Translations under genes and position numbers: made by a program | The notes under the pieces: generated by a model | Seen by the model: the letters and a program-made list of their open reading frames with translations, nothing else | The model's database searches: none | What the model was told of the DNA's origin: nothing | NCBI RefSeq assembly: GCF_010183535.1 | Contig: NC_071333.1 | Coordinates: 16,552,587-16,616,586, forward strand | Length of the DNA: 64,000 nt | DNA from: Caenorhabditis remanei | Taxonomy: Eukaryota > Nematoda > Chromadorea > Rhabditida > Rhabditidae | Reading direction: 5' to 3' | Shown: in pieces, positions 23,780 through 36,539 of the stretch | Layout: each line of letters starts with the position of its first letter | Numbering within the stretch: the first letter of the stretch is position 1

Positions 23780-24361
23780 TATGTATATTATATGTTCGCT
23801 GATTTTTTCCTAATTCCCAACCGTTTCGAATTTCAGCTTATACTAAAAATTAGTACTTGCTTATTCCAAGGAAGTCACAGTTTTCCCAATCAACCTTTGT
23901 GACCGAGTTCAAAAACACCCAAATTGTTTTATATATATAAGTAATTTCTCCAGCTGCAACAGGTCAAATACGCAGTGACTGATTAAATCAAATAACTTCA
24001 TTTTCTTATTTCCGCGACGCAGAACGCAAATACTATTAGTCACAGCCTTGTTGGGTTGGAAGAAATAAATTCATTCGTTCTGAAAATAGTTCAAATAGTT
24101 TTGGCATATTTTATTCAACATTTTGCCGTGTTCAAAACTAGTTTCAAAACAATAAACCCAAAAGCTTTTGTTTTTCTGGACTCGATTTCAGACACTACCA
24201 AGAATTTTGGTTTTCTGACTCACACTTCATAAAATTACCTGTTATTACGTGTCTACTCATTTCTAGTTCAAGGAATCGTGCCTTGACGTAATAACGTTTT
24301 TAACAATAATTATTGCAAAAGTTTGCTGATTTTACATAATATTCATATCTGGTTGTGTTTC
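23780..24361. other. Intergenic region, nothing recognised
   Basis: Spacer between the dead and the intact chemoreceptor; AT-rich, no open frame of note. Confidence 0.45.
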
Positions 24362-25652
24362 ATGAATTGCTCTCTACCAGCGCCTTATTTCTATGTGTAT
24401 GTTATAAAACCGAGTTTTATACTCTTGATGTTTTTGAATTCAGGCAAGTTATGCACAACGTTCATTTCATCAGTACTCCAATTTATATTTTCACATTGGC
24501 AGCGCTTTTTCGAGAAACTTCACTGGTTTTTCAAACCTACAAATATTATATTATAATTCATATCATTACGTTAGTTCCTTTCAACTTGACGTAACACAAA
24601 AAAAATTCCAGGAATTTGACATCAGAAGCCTACGTAACTTTTATGTGGCTGCCAATGACATATCTACCGTATGATGTGTACAGAACAACCGGATGGCTGT
24701 CTCAATGGGGTGTTAGTGGTATTGTTCAGTTCTACATTGTGGCACAATTCATAATTAGTGAGCAAATTGACTTTGGTAACAGAACTAACCTATTCGTTTC
24801 CAGCTATCGGGGTTTCTATACTTGAGATGTTTTATTATCGGTTCAAAGTTGTGGTTATCCATCATTACGACAACTATCTCTTAAAATTGCCTTCATATGG
24901 TATGAATGTATACCGATTCTTTGCTACAGTACATGTGGTTACAATTACATGGAGTACATTTGATGGTCAGACGATGATTTATCAACAGAACAAGAAAGAC
25001 GCTTTATTCAAAGTGAGTTGTATCACTGGATTCGAGTGTTTGACTAGTTGAAACTTTTTAGAAAGTTCCCGACTTGGTCAAAGAAATCGGATGTCATAGT
25101 GTTTTTATATTAGCTCTGGAAGACCCTATTCTGTGTGGTAATGTTGTTATTTATGGAATTTTAGTGACACTTGGGTCTATTGTGGGATTAAGTACAGTAG
25201 TATTTATTAACCAATTTCTGAACAAAGCACGAAATTTATCGAAAGAAACAAAAAAGTTGCAGCGGATGCTTATCTTCAGTCTTCTAGCACAGGTAGGTCA
25301 ACTTTTTTATTTAGGAACTCATTGAAAGGTTTTCTTCAGGGAGCGATTCATGTTGGAATGATAATTTTTCCAGTTTTTGTGCAAATCTATCAAATGATGT
25401 TCATCATGTATGATAACAGTGGGTTTTATAAAGGTGCCTTATGAAATTCAATCATTATTTTCAGATTTTTCAACTCTTCTTCTGTTTTGCGTTGCTTATC
25501 ACGGATTTTTCTCAACTTGCGCAATGGTTGTATTTACGAAGCAGTTACGTCAGAGAGTTATACGCTACGTCAGATGCTGCGCAAATCCAGAAACCGTTCA
25601 AATCAAGTCAAGTCACGGAATTACTACACTTGCGGAGACTTCAATTAGATAA
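24362..25652 (+). CDS. Seven-transmembrane chemoreceptor, Str superfamily (Srh/Sri-like)
   Basis: Exons 24362..24396, 24444..24569, 24612..24757, 24804..25012, 25062..25292, 25340..25418, 25465..25652; 337 aa. Exons of 126, 146, 231 and 79 nt are identical in length to those of the receptor at 9748..11337. Motifs: MNCSLPAPYFYV at the N-terminus, LPMTYLPYDVYRTTGW, LEMFYYRFKVV, LQRMLIFSLLAQGAIHVG (TM6) and YHGFFSTCAMVVFTKQLRQR (TM7). Expected in the cilia of chemosensory neurons, coupling to G proteins. Ligand unknown. The donor of exon 1 could also be three bases earlier or later; the join chosen keeps phase. Confidence 0.85.
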
Positions 25653-28600
25653 TTAAAATTTATATTTACTAATTTTACCTCTTAGATTTCGGAAAATATG
25701 AGAATTCAAAATAGGCAGTTGAGTTTGAAATGACACATTGAACGGTTATTTTATGTGCAAACCACCAATTCTGGATTCTAGGTTTTCACCATCTCTATAT
25801 GTATAAACTATGATTCCTCTGATCTGAAATAAGCCTAATTTGTCTTTCGATGCAGAATCGTCATTTCATCAGCTCACCAATATGTTTTTTCGCTCTGATA
25901 ACTCTTATTTGAGAAAACTCAAATGTCTTTCGAGTGAACAAGTATTACATCGTGTTACATATAATTACTTTAGTAACTCTCATTGCTATTCTGAGGTATC
26001 ATTCAGCAAATCTCGAAATTAATGGGTATTATTTACGGCACAATGATTATATTTTTATATGAACGATAATAATGAATATTGGTGCTCGATTTCTATTTCA
26101 GACTAGGCAACACTTATTTTTTTTCTGTGTGGATTACCATGGTTTCTACCTAACTTTTTCAATAAGTGCTGTATCAGAAAAAAACGGTTGTGCATATCTA
26201 TTTTTTTAACCAACCCAGAGGAATTCCACCATTCGTGAAATCTTCAGTGAGAGCATACGAATTTATCTAAAAAGTGATAGATTTGACTGGTTTCAGTGTA
26301 ATAAGTCATGTTGTAGAGATATGTTTCTTAGTAATGCAAAAAGTGAACTATTGTTGCAACGACATTCATACTCAATTGACATTCACTCACTCATGTCAGA
26401 CAAGAAGGAACCAAGTCGGCTTTTTTACTCACAAAAGATACTTAGAACGTTTTCTTTTGCCATTCTCGTTTTAAATGTCAGTTTGCCTCGTTAAACATCC
26501 ATTTTTTCCGGTTTTCTTTCAAAACATCTATGTCTTTTATATTTACCCAGACTAGCTTTGTCACCAGGAAGAAAAGAGATTTGAACAAATATTATGAAGA
26601 AAACAGTACGAAAATTTCGAAATGTTGTTATGGTTATTCGACTTGTTATTGAATATGTCTAGACTGGGAGTATTCTGTTTCGAAACTTCTGGTGTATATA
26701 AACATTTGTTTAACATGAGCAAACTATCATTATCCTGAAATCTGGACTATGATACTCTAAGATTTTCGAATCTTTCCTGATTACATAGAATTTCGAACCT
26801 CACACATTTCCAAAATAATATTGAATTCCACCTGATTGCTCGCACCTTATTCATGTCCAGGCAGCTCATCCAAATTCTCTATTCACTCGACTCTCCTCTC
26901 TTCATTTCCCTTTCAATAATGCCCTAATGACACGCACACTTGACGCCCAGCCACCCACCGTCTGCTTCATCTGGGTGGTAAGGGTGGTGCTACATAATTG
27001 GCTTCACACTGCGTTGCGCATTCCATTTCCATCCTTTTCCAACAGTGATTAGCGGCGCGGTAACTCAATCTTCCTACACCCCAAACATTTTGGTCGGCAC
27101 ACGCTTTTTACTCTTTTCTTCATTTTGTCTTCTGGTTGTCAGTAGAAACGTTTTATTCAATTTCAGAAAGCATAAGTGAAAGGGTTGGACTAGTAAATGC
27201 AAATTTGAATCGGCCAATTAGAGATAACACGATTTCGAGCATTCAGGCGAAATCTGGATCAGGAGAGTATGAAACATTCATAACCCGAAAACTCTGAGTC
27301 AGTCAAAACACGCTATCACCTGTCACAGCTATCATATTTCTGTTAACCGTCAAAAATTGTCGTGTTTTGTTTACACTTTCATTCCCGATTCTTCACTTAA
27401 ACTTGCACTAACGAGTACCAGAACTCGAGAAGTTTCAATTTTCCACTCCCCAGCAGACCACTCCCCCGCACCAACTAATCCCTGTCAAAGAAAACAACAT
27501 AAGGATGAGAGAAGAAAGCCAATTCGTTTTAGTGTCTAAAGGGCCACCCAGTTAGACTTTAGACCAACTTCAAGGGACATATTAGCCGCCCCTAAATCTT
27601 GAGTCATTTGTCAAAACTACGCTCGATTCGTCCCTCGGAGGCGTTGCCACCGATCACTCAGTTTTCTAGGGGACTTGGTTATGCTAATTTTGAATTCTTT
27701 CTCAGTTGCTCAGAAAAATTTTGAATATTTAAGAAAACTAGATTCTGGCTAGTTTAGTTTCTGCAAAGTTGTCAAAACTCAGACCGGCCCGGCTCGGATT
27801 CAAAAGTGGGTCCTATTTTCAACAAATTTTCTGAAAATTTTCAAAAATTCAGAGTGAATCTGTTCAAATTCATCTGTCGGTTGAATTTTAAGTTTTTAAA
27901 TAAAAATTATACTTTTCTGCAATAAAATTCCAAAAAATTTCAAAAAAAGTTTCAAAACGAGCCGAGCGGGCCTTGTCGAGAATTTTTTTGATTTTGGCCC
28001 GGCCCAGCCGGCCCTTAACAAGTCTTGTTTTTTGTCCTGGTATATAACTCCACGTTCAATAATAAGGTAACTTATTTTTCTTTTCGTATTCCCAGTTTAA
28101 TACTTCGTCTCATTTTTGCCTAAACATCGAATTAATCCCGTCCTCCTCCTTCCCTCCAGTATTCGTTCTCTCTCTTATTTCCTCGTCATCTTTCTTCTCC
28201 TTTTATGTTTACAATAGTCTGAACACAATAGCTCCATAGCTCTTTCTGGTGTTAGGAGGAGAAAGAGAGTGTGGCTCATGTTCAAAAATGTGTTGTGTGC
28301 TCTTTTCAATACTTTTCAACAGCCGATACTCTCACAACTTCTATTCTGTTCGTTTGCGCAAATCCGCTATACTTTGAAAACTTTGAGAACGAGAAAATGT
28401 GAAGTTCCCTTGCACTATCTTCCATTCCCTCCACAAAGTAGCTCCCGTTTGTGGACTTTTATGGTCAGACATTACATTTCTTTCTTATTTCCCTTATTTC
28501 CCAATTCCCCTTTCCGGTGTACATAGTTCTTGACATTTTACGTTTTTTTGAAAAAGTTTTGCAGGACCAGTATAAAAAATGATGTGTACTTTTCCGGTAG

Positions 28601-30085
28601 CCACTTTTTTTGTGTAGAGGTGATTGTCTTTAAGGAATCCGGTTCGGTAGCAAAAATAAGAATAGAGAGTCTGCATCCTTTTCCTAAACGAATTAGTATT
28701 CAATTCGCTAACGAGCACACATCCTTTTCCAGTGGCGCCAAACCAACCCCCCCCCCTCTTGAGATTTTTAATTAGCGTAGGGAAAGTGAGTGTCGGGTGG
28801 AAAAGAAGACAGAACAAGTCGTCCAATCTTTTCTATAGTCATGTTTTCTGTTCTTTTTGTTTCGTATTTTACATGTTTTTTGAAACCAAGGAGAACAAAA
28901 TTTTGCAAGGCCCGAAAGCCCGGGTATTTGGCGCCAAAGTTCAAATTTCAAATTTTTTTTGAATTTTCGGTTTTTGTCGCAAAAAAGACGAGTTTTTGAT
29001 CATTCAGACTTGAAAGAAACTCTGAAAAATCATTAAAATATTTAAATTTTAATTTTCGAAGTATGAAATTTGATATTAATTAATATATAATAAGAACGTT
29101 TTTGGCAAACTTTTTGTGTGAAAAGTAATATCAAATCTAGCATAATGAAAATAATAGGTTTTTGTCGAGAGTTTGTTCTATTCATTCATTCATACATAAG
29201 GCGAACTGGAACTGGGTATCATGTTTCATTTCAAAAAATATATTTATTCACACTTTTTTCTTTTTTCGTTTTTTCACTCATCAATAATGCACTCACTCGT
29301 TATTTCGCCACATTTCCAGTGATTTCGTGCATTTGCAATGCGTGGAAACCTTCTAAAACAACATGGGGCGTGTCTAAGATTCGTGTAAGATGAGAAGAGT
29401 TTTCGAATTGGATTTTGCTTTCTTCTTCACTTTTTCCTCAATTTCCATTTCTCCATTTTCCTCCTTTTGCTCATACTCTTCTAGAGTCGTTTGAACTCGC
29501 TTCCTTTTTTCCTTTTTTCCACTTTTCCATCGCGCACCCAACACATTTGATTACGTTATCCACGTTTTTCGGACAAAACCTTTTTTCGCACTCTTTTTTC
29601 AAATTTACTTTTTTTTGCTCTCTTTCTCTCTTTTTTCTGGCACTTTGCACTATTTATTCTGATTTCAAAATTCGAAAGGCGCCTGGTAGTGATTGATGAG
29701 TATTTTTAAAATGTATATGCAGATACTCATCTGGAGACGACGGATGGGTGTTACTCTACCCTCCATATATCCTATCCAATGTCACTAGATGGTTGGTGGG
29801 AAAATGCCCTATTTCTTGTTTCAAAATACTCTTTTTTATCTCATGTTGCATTAGTGCTTCTTCTCAAAGTTCAACCTCCATTAATCATTCTCTTTCTGTC
29901 TTTTATCTTCCGAAAAGATACTCTACAACCGCAAAAACATGTGTTCTCTCTTTCTCTCTTCTTCTTGATTTTGATTTCACTAGATTTGTTACATTATATT
30001 ACATCGTGCTCATTCATTCAATTCATTCTCAGAGTGAGAAAAAAGTGCAAAGGCAATCAAAACAAGTTTTTATTTGCAGAGAGGG
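25653..30085. other. Long gene-poor intergenic region (4.4 kb)
   Basis: No exon chain could be built on either strand. It contains pyrimidine-rich tracts, a GC-rich dispersed repeat at 27779..28022 (listed separately), a C9 run at 28748..28756 and many poly-T runs. The length and the position upstream of the gene at 30086 would allow distal promoter elements, but none is recognisable. Confidence 0.5.
27779..28022. repeat. GC-rich dispersed repeat (GGCCCGGC family)
   Basis: CAGACCGGCCCGGCTCGGAT at the left edge and GAGCCGAGCGGGCCTTGTCG with GGCCCGGCCCAGCCGGCCC at the right edge enclose an AT-rich centre. The edges are partly complementary, so the element is an imperfect inverted repeat. A related GC-rich block lies at 38884..38962. 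The abrupt GC shift inside AT-rich DNA marks it as a dispersed element. Confidence 0.5.
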
Positions 30086-30741
30086 ATGGCGCCGGCGCTC
30101 GGGGCCACAAAATTCGGCCTTCTTCTTTTTATTGCTGTGATTTTCACGACGGCTACCAACGCTCTTCCGGATAAACGACAAAGTTTGGATAGGGATGAGT
30201 ATGAAGATGGTGAGGATTGGGGATAGGGGATTATATGGGATTTGAAAAAATGAAAATAGATTAGATGGATTCTTTGAAGACATTTTCCGAGGAAATTTAT
30301 TATTTGAAAAATCCGTTATGAAATATGGTAAAAACCATTTTTTTCATTCAAAAATAATATTTCCAGTCCCCGACCAACCATTCCCTGGAAAAATTGAAAT
30401 AATGCCAATAGTTCAACGTGACACCAAACACAGAGGAGTATCAGAAGCCGTTCAAGAAATCATCCGAGAGCTGCCAAACGATGAACAATACGAAAGGATC
30501 GGAAAAATGCTGAACGTAAGATATCGAATTACTCATGCTGAGCACTTGCTCTCCTCTTATCATCAAGTAGCAAAGATATCAGTTACAGAACTCGTATGAC
30601 GCATTGAATAAAGATGTTGCCGAGGGAAAAACTGCAATCCGCCAAAAAATGGTAATGGCTGGGGAACGAACGAATGCTGCAATCAAGCACGCTGCTGTGA
30701 TCATTGCTATGATGGGTATTCCGATAATTGCTCTCATTTAA
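30086..30741 (+). CDS. Small secreted protein, 141 aa, family not recognised
   Basis: Exons 30086..30209, 30367..30515, 30589..30741, all in phase. An acceptor TATTTGCAG lies just before the ATG, which suggests trans-splicing or a 5' UTR intron. MAPALGATKFGLLLFIAVIF begins a clear signal peptide, followed by a dibasic KR. The mature part is mostly helical (VSEAVQEIIRELPNDEQYER, NKDVAEGKTAIRQKM) and ends in a hydrophobic stretch AAVIIAMMGIPIIALI that could be a membrane segment or GPI signal. The size and helical pattern are loosely like nematode secreted helical proteins such as SXP/RAL-2, but the diagnostic residues are not evident. Confidence 0.7.
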
Positions 30742-33700
30742 TTTTTAATTTTTATTTTTGTAATTAAAATCATTAATTTATAACTTGAGAATTTTCGATA
30801 CCCATGATGTTGTCCAACCATTCCACTTTCAATTTTGTTATAATAATTACTTTCATTCACAAAAAAAACATATTGCCTTTTTTTATGTTACTTTTTGAAT
30901 CTCTCTCTTTTTAAATTTCGATGATGGGTATACATTTTAGCAAGTTCTGTGTTTAGCAATACAAATAAAATGAACTATTATATAATTGTATTTGATTTTT
31001 ATGCTCACTAGTTCGAAAAATGTCTAGCGAGTGGTTTGAGTTGGGAAACACTGACAAAGATAACGAAAGAATGGGAGAACGTGGGAAACCTTATAGTATA
31101 CAAGGCGGTGTTTTTGATGTTTTGTCGGGTGGTTGAATATTTTGGTTTTCGATTTTGGAGGGATGATGCAATTTTTTTTAAAAGTATGGCTTTCAAAAAA
31201 AAAGCCCAAAAAAAGTTTTTTTCCCATTAAACTGCACTTTCAAAATCGTATGTTCTTTGTAGTTCTAAACCGATTCCAAATCAATAATAATTGGATATCC
31301 GTGGATTACCACGCGCGAAAATTCATCGGTCCAGAACAGAAACAAGGTCGTTGTCGCACATCAACGCGTCTTCCACTCTCTTTCTCGTTCCTTCCCGTCG
31401 TTTTCGAGTAAAAAGGGTCGGACCCCGATACGATCGCTCTTTTTGTCTGACAGGTCACATTATACCACCACTGACACCTACTCCCTCTGCCTTCATTGAT
31501 CGTCTACTCCAAATTTTTGTGTTTTATGAATCATAATCACGCTGGTTTCGGGTTTTAAAACTGTCGGGAATTTCCATATTCGTTGTGGCCGTAGTGTCTC
31601 TCGTTTTGCGACTGGTTTTACGTTCTAGCGGTTGTAGTGATGCTAAATTTGACACAGATTGAAAGAATAAACACTTTTTGCAGTTCGAGCCTCCACTTTT
31701 TCATTGCCACCAATCTAAATGTTCCCTCAAACTAATTGCCCAACATTAAAATAGAATCGTGGAGTTTTTTCTTTTTCTCCACTGGCCAATTGCAAAAAAC
31801 TGCAAAAGGCGACACTATTGTTTCCAACATCAAATCATTATCATAAATTTACATATTCGTTTTTGGTTTTGTGATCTATGTGATCGGATAGATGTTCTTT
31901 CTCGCCCTCTACCCATCTTATCACTTTCCATTGTTAGCTCCCCTCTTCCTGCTATCATTGTAGAAACACGGGCGCCTCCGTGACCCCTGTGTGCCCTTTT
32001 AGAGAGCGCCCTTCGCCATGTGCGCCCGATTCCGCGTCAACAGTCCCTTCGTCTGACACCTCTCATTTTCTTCACTTTCCAACGGTTGCCAACTTTCATG
32101 ACACGTCGATCACATTAGTGGTGGTGCTAGGTGTGAGGTTATTTGCATTAGTTGTGGGGCGCCACGCCAACCGTCCCTTTTTTGTCTTTCCTACTACGTG
32201 TTATCGATTTACTGGTGCGATTAATCGGCATCGGCCGCTACTCATGTTTTGAAACCATTCCAAGTTTTTATTTGGCATGGTTCCTGAGTTGGCACTATGC
32301 CAAGTTGAGTTGGCACCATGCCAAGTTTATACTTTTCATTTAAAAACGAATAACCAGTTTTGCACAACCTTGATCTATGATGTTCGATTTTCGACTTCAT
32401 TACAGCTGCATATCAAAAAGAACACCGCAGACATCTTTCTTAAGATAAGTGCAACTGAAAGTGCAAAGCTAAAAAAAAGAACAGAGAGATGATAGTTTCG
32501 TTACCCCTTTTCCACTTTTGTCATTCCATTTCCCTACGAATCGAAAATTCCGAATCGGAAATTCACAAATTCCAAAATTCGGTAACATGATTGACTTACC
32601 AAAATCGGATGCCCTTCCTCCTCCATTCCTCCCGCTTTTTTTTGCCACATCTTCCATCTCTCTCTTTCTCTCTCTCTTTTCCTCTTTCTTCTCCCTCCAC
32701 GTACTGTTTTAACTCACCTACCAGTCTTCCCTCATCGACCGACCACCAGCGGCCCGCCGTCGGGAAAAATGAAGAGAAATAGAAAGACGGTGTCCATTCC
32801 ATTCCACCTCACAAAATGCGGCCCGCCGTGTCGCGTATTTTGTACGTATTACAATATTGTCAGACGTCTCCAGTCACTCAATATGGCGTACTTTCTCTAC
32901 TACACGCTTCCGAAAGACATGTGTCAACATTAGAGTGGAAAGTGTGAATACCTTGTAAGGCACAATCCAGGAAACCTAGTGAAAACGAGGTACTAGACAA
33001 ACATGCCCTCCTTGACATAAGTTCCGGAATCGAGTGTGACAGTTTTCTGTTCCAAATTTTAAGTTTGAAAAAAAAACTACAAACTATACCAGAAACCATC
33101 CTTCTGTACCTAATTGATTAATAGACCTCTTTTCCAAAAAGTCAGAATAGATCATGTATCCTTGAGTAATGCCGATGCGCTCCGATCAGTCGCTCCCGAC
33201 TATCGCCTAATTGATTCCAATCAAGTTTGACCTTCCTCTCTTCTTCTTTTTCCCATCAAGCACGTCATTAGCGTGACCTTCTAACTCATCTGTTTCTTCT
33301 GAGGTAATGTGAAATGTTTTAGCAATTTCTGTTGCTATTTTAGAAGTGTTGCACTAAATTATATGATGTTTTTAGTGTTCTAGATGGTTTCCTTCCTCTC
33401 TGTTTTGTTGTTGTTTTGTTTTCTTTATAGTTTTCTTTATAACCATGAATCATCAGAAACATTTCATTTTTTATTTCCTTTCTTTCTCTGCGAAGCCAAG
33501 ATTATATACCGACAAAGAATATAGAAGCTTTTTGGGGAAAGGGGCACTGTAACGATAAACGGCGTTTAATGATCGCTGGACGATTTCATTCCGTTTTCCC
33601 ATCCACCCTTTGCATCATTCGGCCGGTGGTTTTGATGCAAAACGCGCCCTTGTCTTTCCTCTCTAATACTTTTTTCTCTTCTCTCTTTCCTGTCCCTGAT

Positions 33701-33827
33701 CTCTCACAGCAACTGTCTGGTGTTATTTTCGACACCTTCCAATCCTATTAATCCTTCTTTTTCCTATTTTTGGAATATTCTTTGAAAAATTAGAAAACGC
33801 TTATTTCAGGGTCTAGCAGCTCTCAAA
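30742..33827. other. Gene-poor intergenic region (3.1 kb) upstream of the innexin
   Basis: No exon chain found. It holds CT-rich tracts (about 32640..32700), poly-T runs and a short direct repeat (GAGTTGGCACTATGCCAAGT / GAGTTGGCACCATGCCAAGT, 32284..32321). The acceptor TTATTTCAG at 33801..33809 precedes the innexin start and probably ends a 5' UTR intron or receives a spliced leader. Confidence 0.5.
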
Positions 33828-35634
33828 ATGATTGGGGTTCTTCTGCCGTATGTGCGAAAATTCCAGTGAGTTTTTTTTTTTTAATTTTCGAAGCCGACAA
33901 CTTGGATATCTTAACTATCCCCACTTTCAGACGCTCCGCCGAATCCAATGACATCGTCGATCGATTCTCCTACCAATACACGTCTACTATTTTGGGATTC
34001 TCCGCTATCATGATGGCCGCTTCACAATACGTGGGCCGACCAATTCAGTGTTGGGTGCCAGCTCAGTTCACACGAACATGGGAGAAATACGCCGAAACTT
34101 ACTGCTTCATCAAGGGAACTTACTTTTTGCCAGGTGCATTTGCCAGTGAAGAGGAAATGTCTGTTACGTCGCCAGATGGAGGTGTCACTGCTTCTGCGGT
34201 GAGTATTTTGGATTGACCGACTTGGAAAGCGTGGTTTGAAATAGCGCTCAAGATGGGGCGTCCGGTTTTTTCACTGATCATTTTGGAAAACAGTAGATTT
34301 TTGTATATTTAGATTAGTCAAACTTTCACACAACCTGAAAACATAGCTAAGGACGCGATTTCCAAAGTTTCTAGAGTTCGAAAAGTGAAATATTGATAAA
34401 ATAATACAAAAAATTGAATAAAATCTAATAGTGAACATTTTCAGCAAGTTGGCTACTACCAGTGGATCCCCATCATCCTTTTCGTCCAAGCTTTCCTCTT
34501 CTATCTCCCTTCCATCATCTGGAGAACATTCAACGAGAGTTGTGGTAAAACTTTCCTTCTAAACATCCTGACCCCTAACTGAACCTAACTTGCAGAACTG
34601 AAAATCAAGGAGTTGGCTGCAGTGTCAGAGGCTTCTCGCAAGATTAAGTCAAACATGAGCGACGATCAAGTGAAAGGAAGAAAATTCGGAAGATACTTCT
34701 TCAAGAAGCTCACTTTCCGTAACGAATCGCCAGTTTTTAAGGAGACCGGAAAGATTGTGGCCTCTGGCAAGTTTTTGCCTTCACTCTTCCTTCTTGTGAA
34801 GATCCTCTATCTCGCCAATATTGTTCTTCAATTCTGGATTCTTACGTATTTCCTCGATACTAAGAGCTGGCTGTGGGGATGGCAAACCTTCCAGGTAAAC
34901 TTGATAATTTTTGTATGGGCCCTGCACTTAAAATCAATTTTTCCAGGATCTCGTTGCCGGACGTGAATGGGAGACCACTGGAATCTTCCCTCGTGTCACC
35001 ATGTGCGACTTCTCTATCATGGACCTCACAACTATCCACGACCATAGTATCCAATGCGTTATTGTTATCAACATGCTCGCCGAAAAGGTCTACGTCTTTT
35101 TCTGGTTCTGGCTCTTGTTTGTCGGAATCCTCACCGGATGCTCCTTGTTGTACTGGACAGTCATGTACATGTTGCAAAGTGTTGGACGTAACTTTATCTA
35201 CAGGTAAATTTTAATGATTTTGTCCGGCTTAACTCGACTATTCCAGCTATCTCCAAAACACGCCAAGCTTCGAAGCCGAGCAAGAAAAAGGAAGTCAGGT
35301 GCCAGCTCATTTCGTTGATAACTGTCTCACTGCTGATGGTGTTTTTATCTCACGCCTTGTACAACAGAATTCTGGAGACCTTTTCACGTCTATCATGCTT
35401 GAAGAGATGTTCAACCTCTATAGAGCCCGGGAAGCTGAGAAAGCTCATAAGAAGAATGATGATAACGCTCTTCCACCTGCGACGGCCCCACTTGAGATTA
35501 AAGACGAAGAAGATGATGACATCCCACTTCCACCACCAACTAAAGCAGTTGCTCAGTTGGTTAGCGATGATGAAGACGACGATGATGATGATGATGTCGA
35601 TAGCCCGGATACCACCGCCACCCTTCCTCGTTAG
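33828..35634 (+). CDS. inx-5: Innexin gap-junction channel subunit (INX-5-like)
   Basis: Exons 33828..33865, 33931..34198, 34445..34544, 34596..34894, 34947..35203, 35247..35634; 449 aa, the usual innexin length. Starts [15 protein letters not shown]1 begins near [20 protein letters not shown]. The first extracellular loop has the paired cysteines IQCW and YCFIKGTYF. The diagnostic YYQW motif opens TM2. The second loop has CDF and HDHSIQC, followed by [14 protein letters not shown] (TM4). The tail is acidic ([15 protein letters not shown]) and ends TATLPR. Innexins form hexameric hemichannels and gap junctions that couple muscle, epithelial or neuronal cells. The sequence reads as closest to C. 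elegans INX-5, with some substitutions; the symbol rests on recall of that protein and could be a sister innexin. Confidence 0.9.
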
Positions 35635-36539
35635 AATATTACTATGATAAATGTGCATTTCTGTTTCAAGAAATGTTTACCAGTTCAAAGAATTCATAAT
35701 TTCCCCTCTCTCATCTCTCTCCCCTCAATCTTTCCTTTTTCACTCTCTGTTATAATAGGCTACCAATAATAATTCATCTTCCCTTGTTTACCGATTACTA
35801 GACTATTCTGTGCCTTGAATGATTCCCAGGAAGTGTTCCAGCAGTTTTTTTTGGAGTATTCAGACGATTCACTTGCTAATAAATGGGATTACGAAAAAGA
35901 GTTTGGTATTGAAACAAAGATAAGGATGAGTATCTTCGAAGTTTAAAGCTTTTGGAAGCCGGATATTTCAGCATTGAGGTAAAAAAGCAGTCAGCAACAT
36001 TTGCTGAACGACCTTTGTTTTCCGCTACAAATGACGAAATTCCTTACGTCATTTTGTCACAGATTTGAGTTCAAAACTAATGTAGGCATGATTCCTCAAT
36101 TATGACGCCAGATGCTGGAGTAAGTTTTTGATTCAAAATTCTTAAAACATCCAGATTTTGAGTTTAGGAAAAAAAAATCTTCAAGTAAAATACCGATCGA
36201 TAAAATTGAAATAGAAAAGAGGAAGCACAATATATACTACGAAGCAATGCTAAGGACATTTGCTGGAGATTCTCAAAAGATCAACAAAAAAACAAATCTA
36301 AATATGATATCTTTGTTTTTATTTCAGTAGGAATGAAAAAGGTGAATAGATCGTATAATAAGAAAAGAAATTAAACACTTATTTTTTGAAGGGGATTACA
36401 ATGAATAAGCAATGAGAAAAATAAGAGAAAAGAGTTCAAAACGTGTTTGAATATCATATGATTATTTTTCTTGGGAATATGTAAAAGAAATTTGGATTAA
36501 TGAAAAGTTACGTTCATAATTGTGAGAAATAGGGAACAT
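35635..36539. other. Intergenic region, nothing recognised
   Basis: Spacer between the 3' ends of two convergent genes, AT-rich, without a plausible exon. Confidence 0.45.

Noticed and set aside
28269..30174. Several 80-130-codon frames in the 28-30 kb spacer
   Set aside because: Phe/Ser/Leu-rich translations of T-rich DNA without splice-consistent partners.
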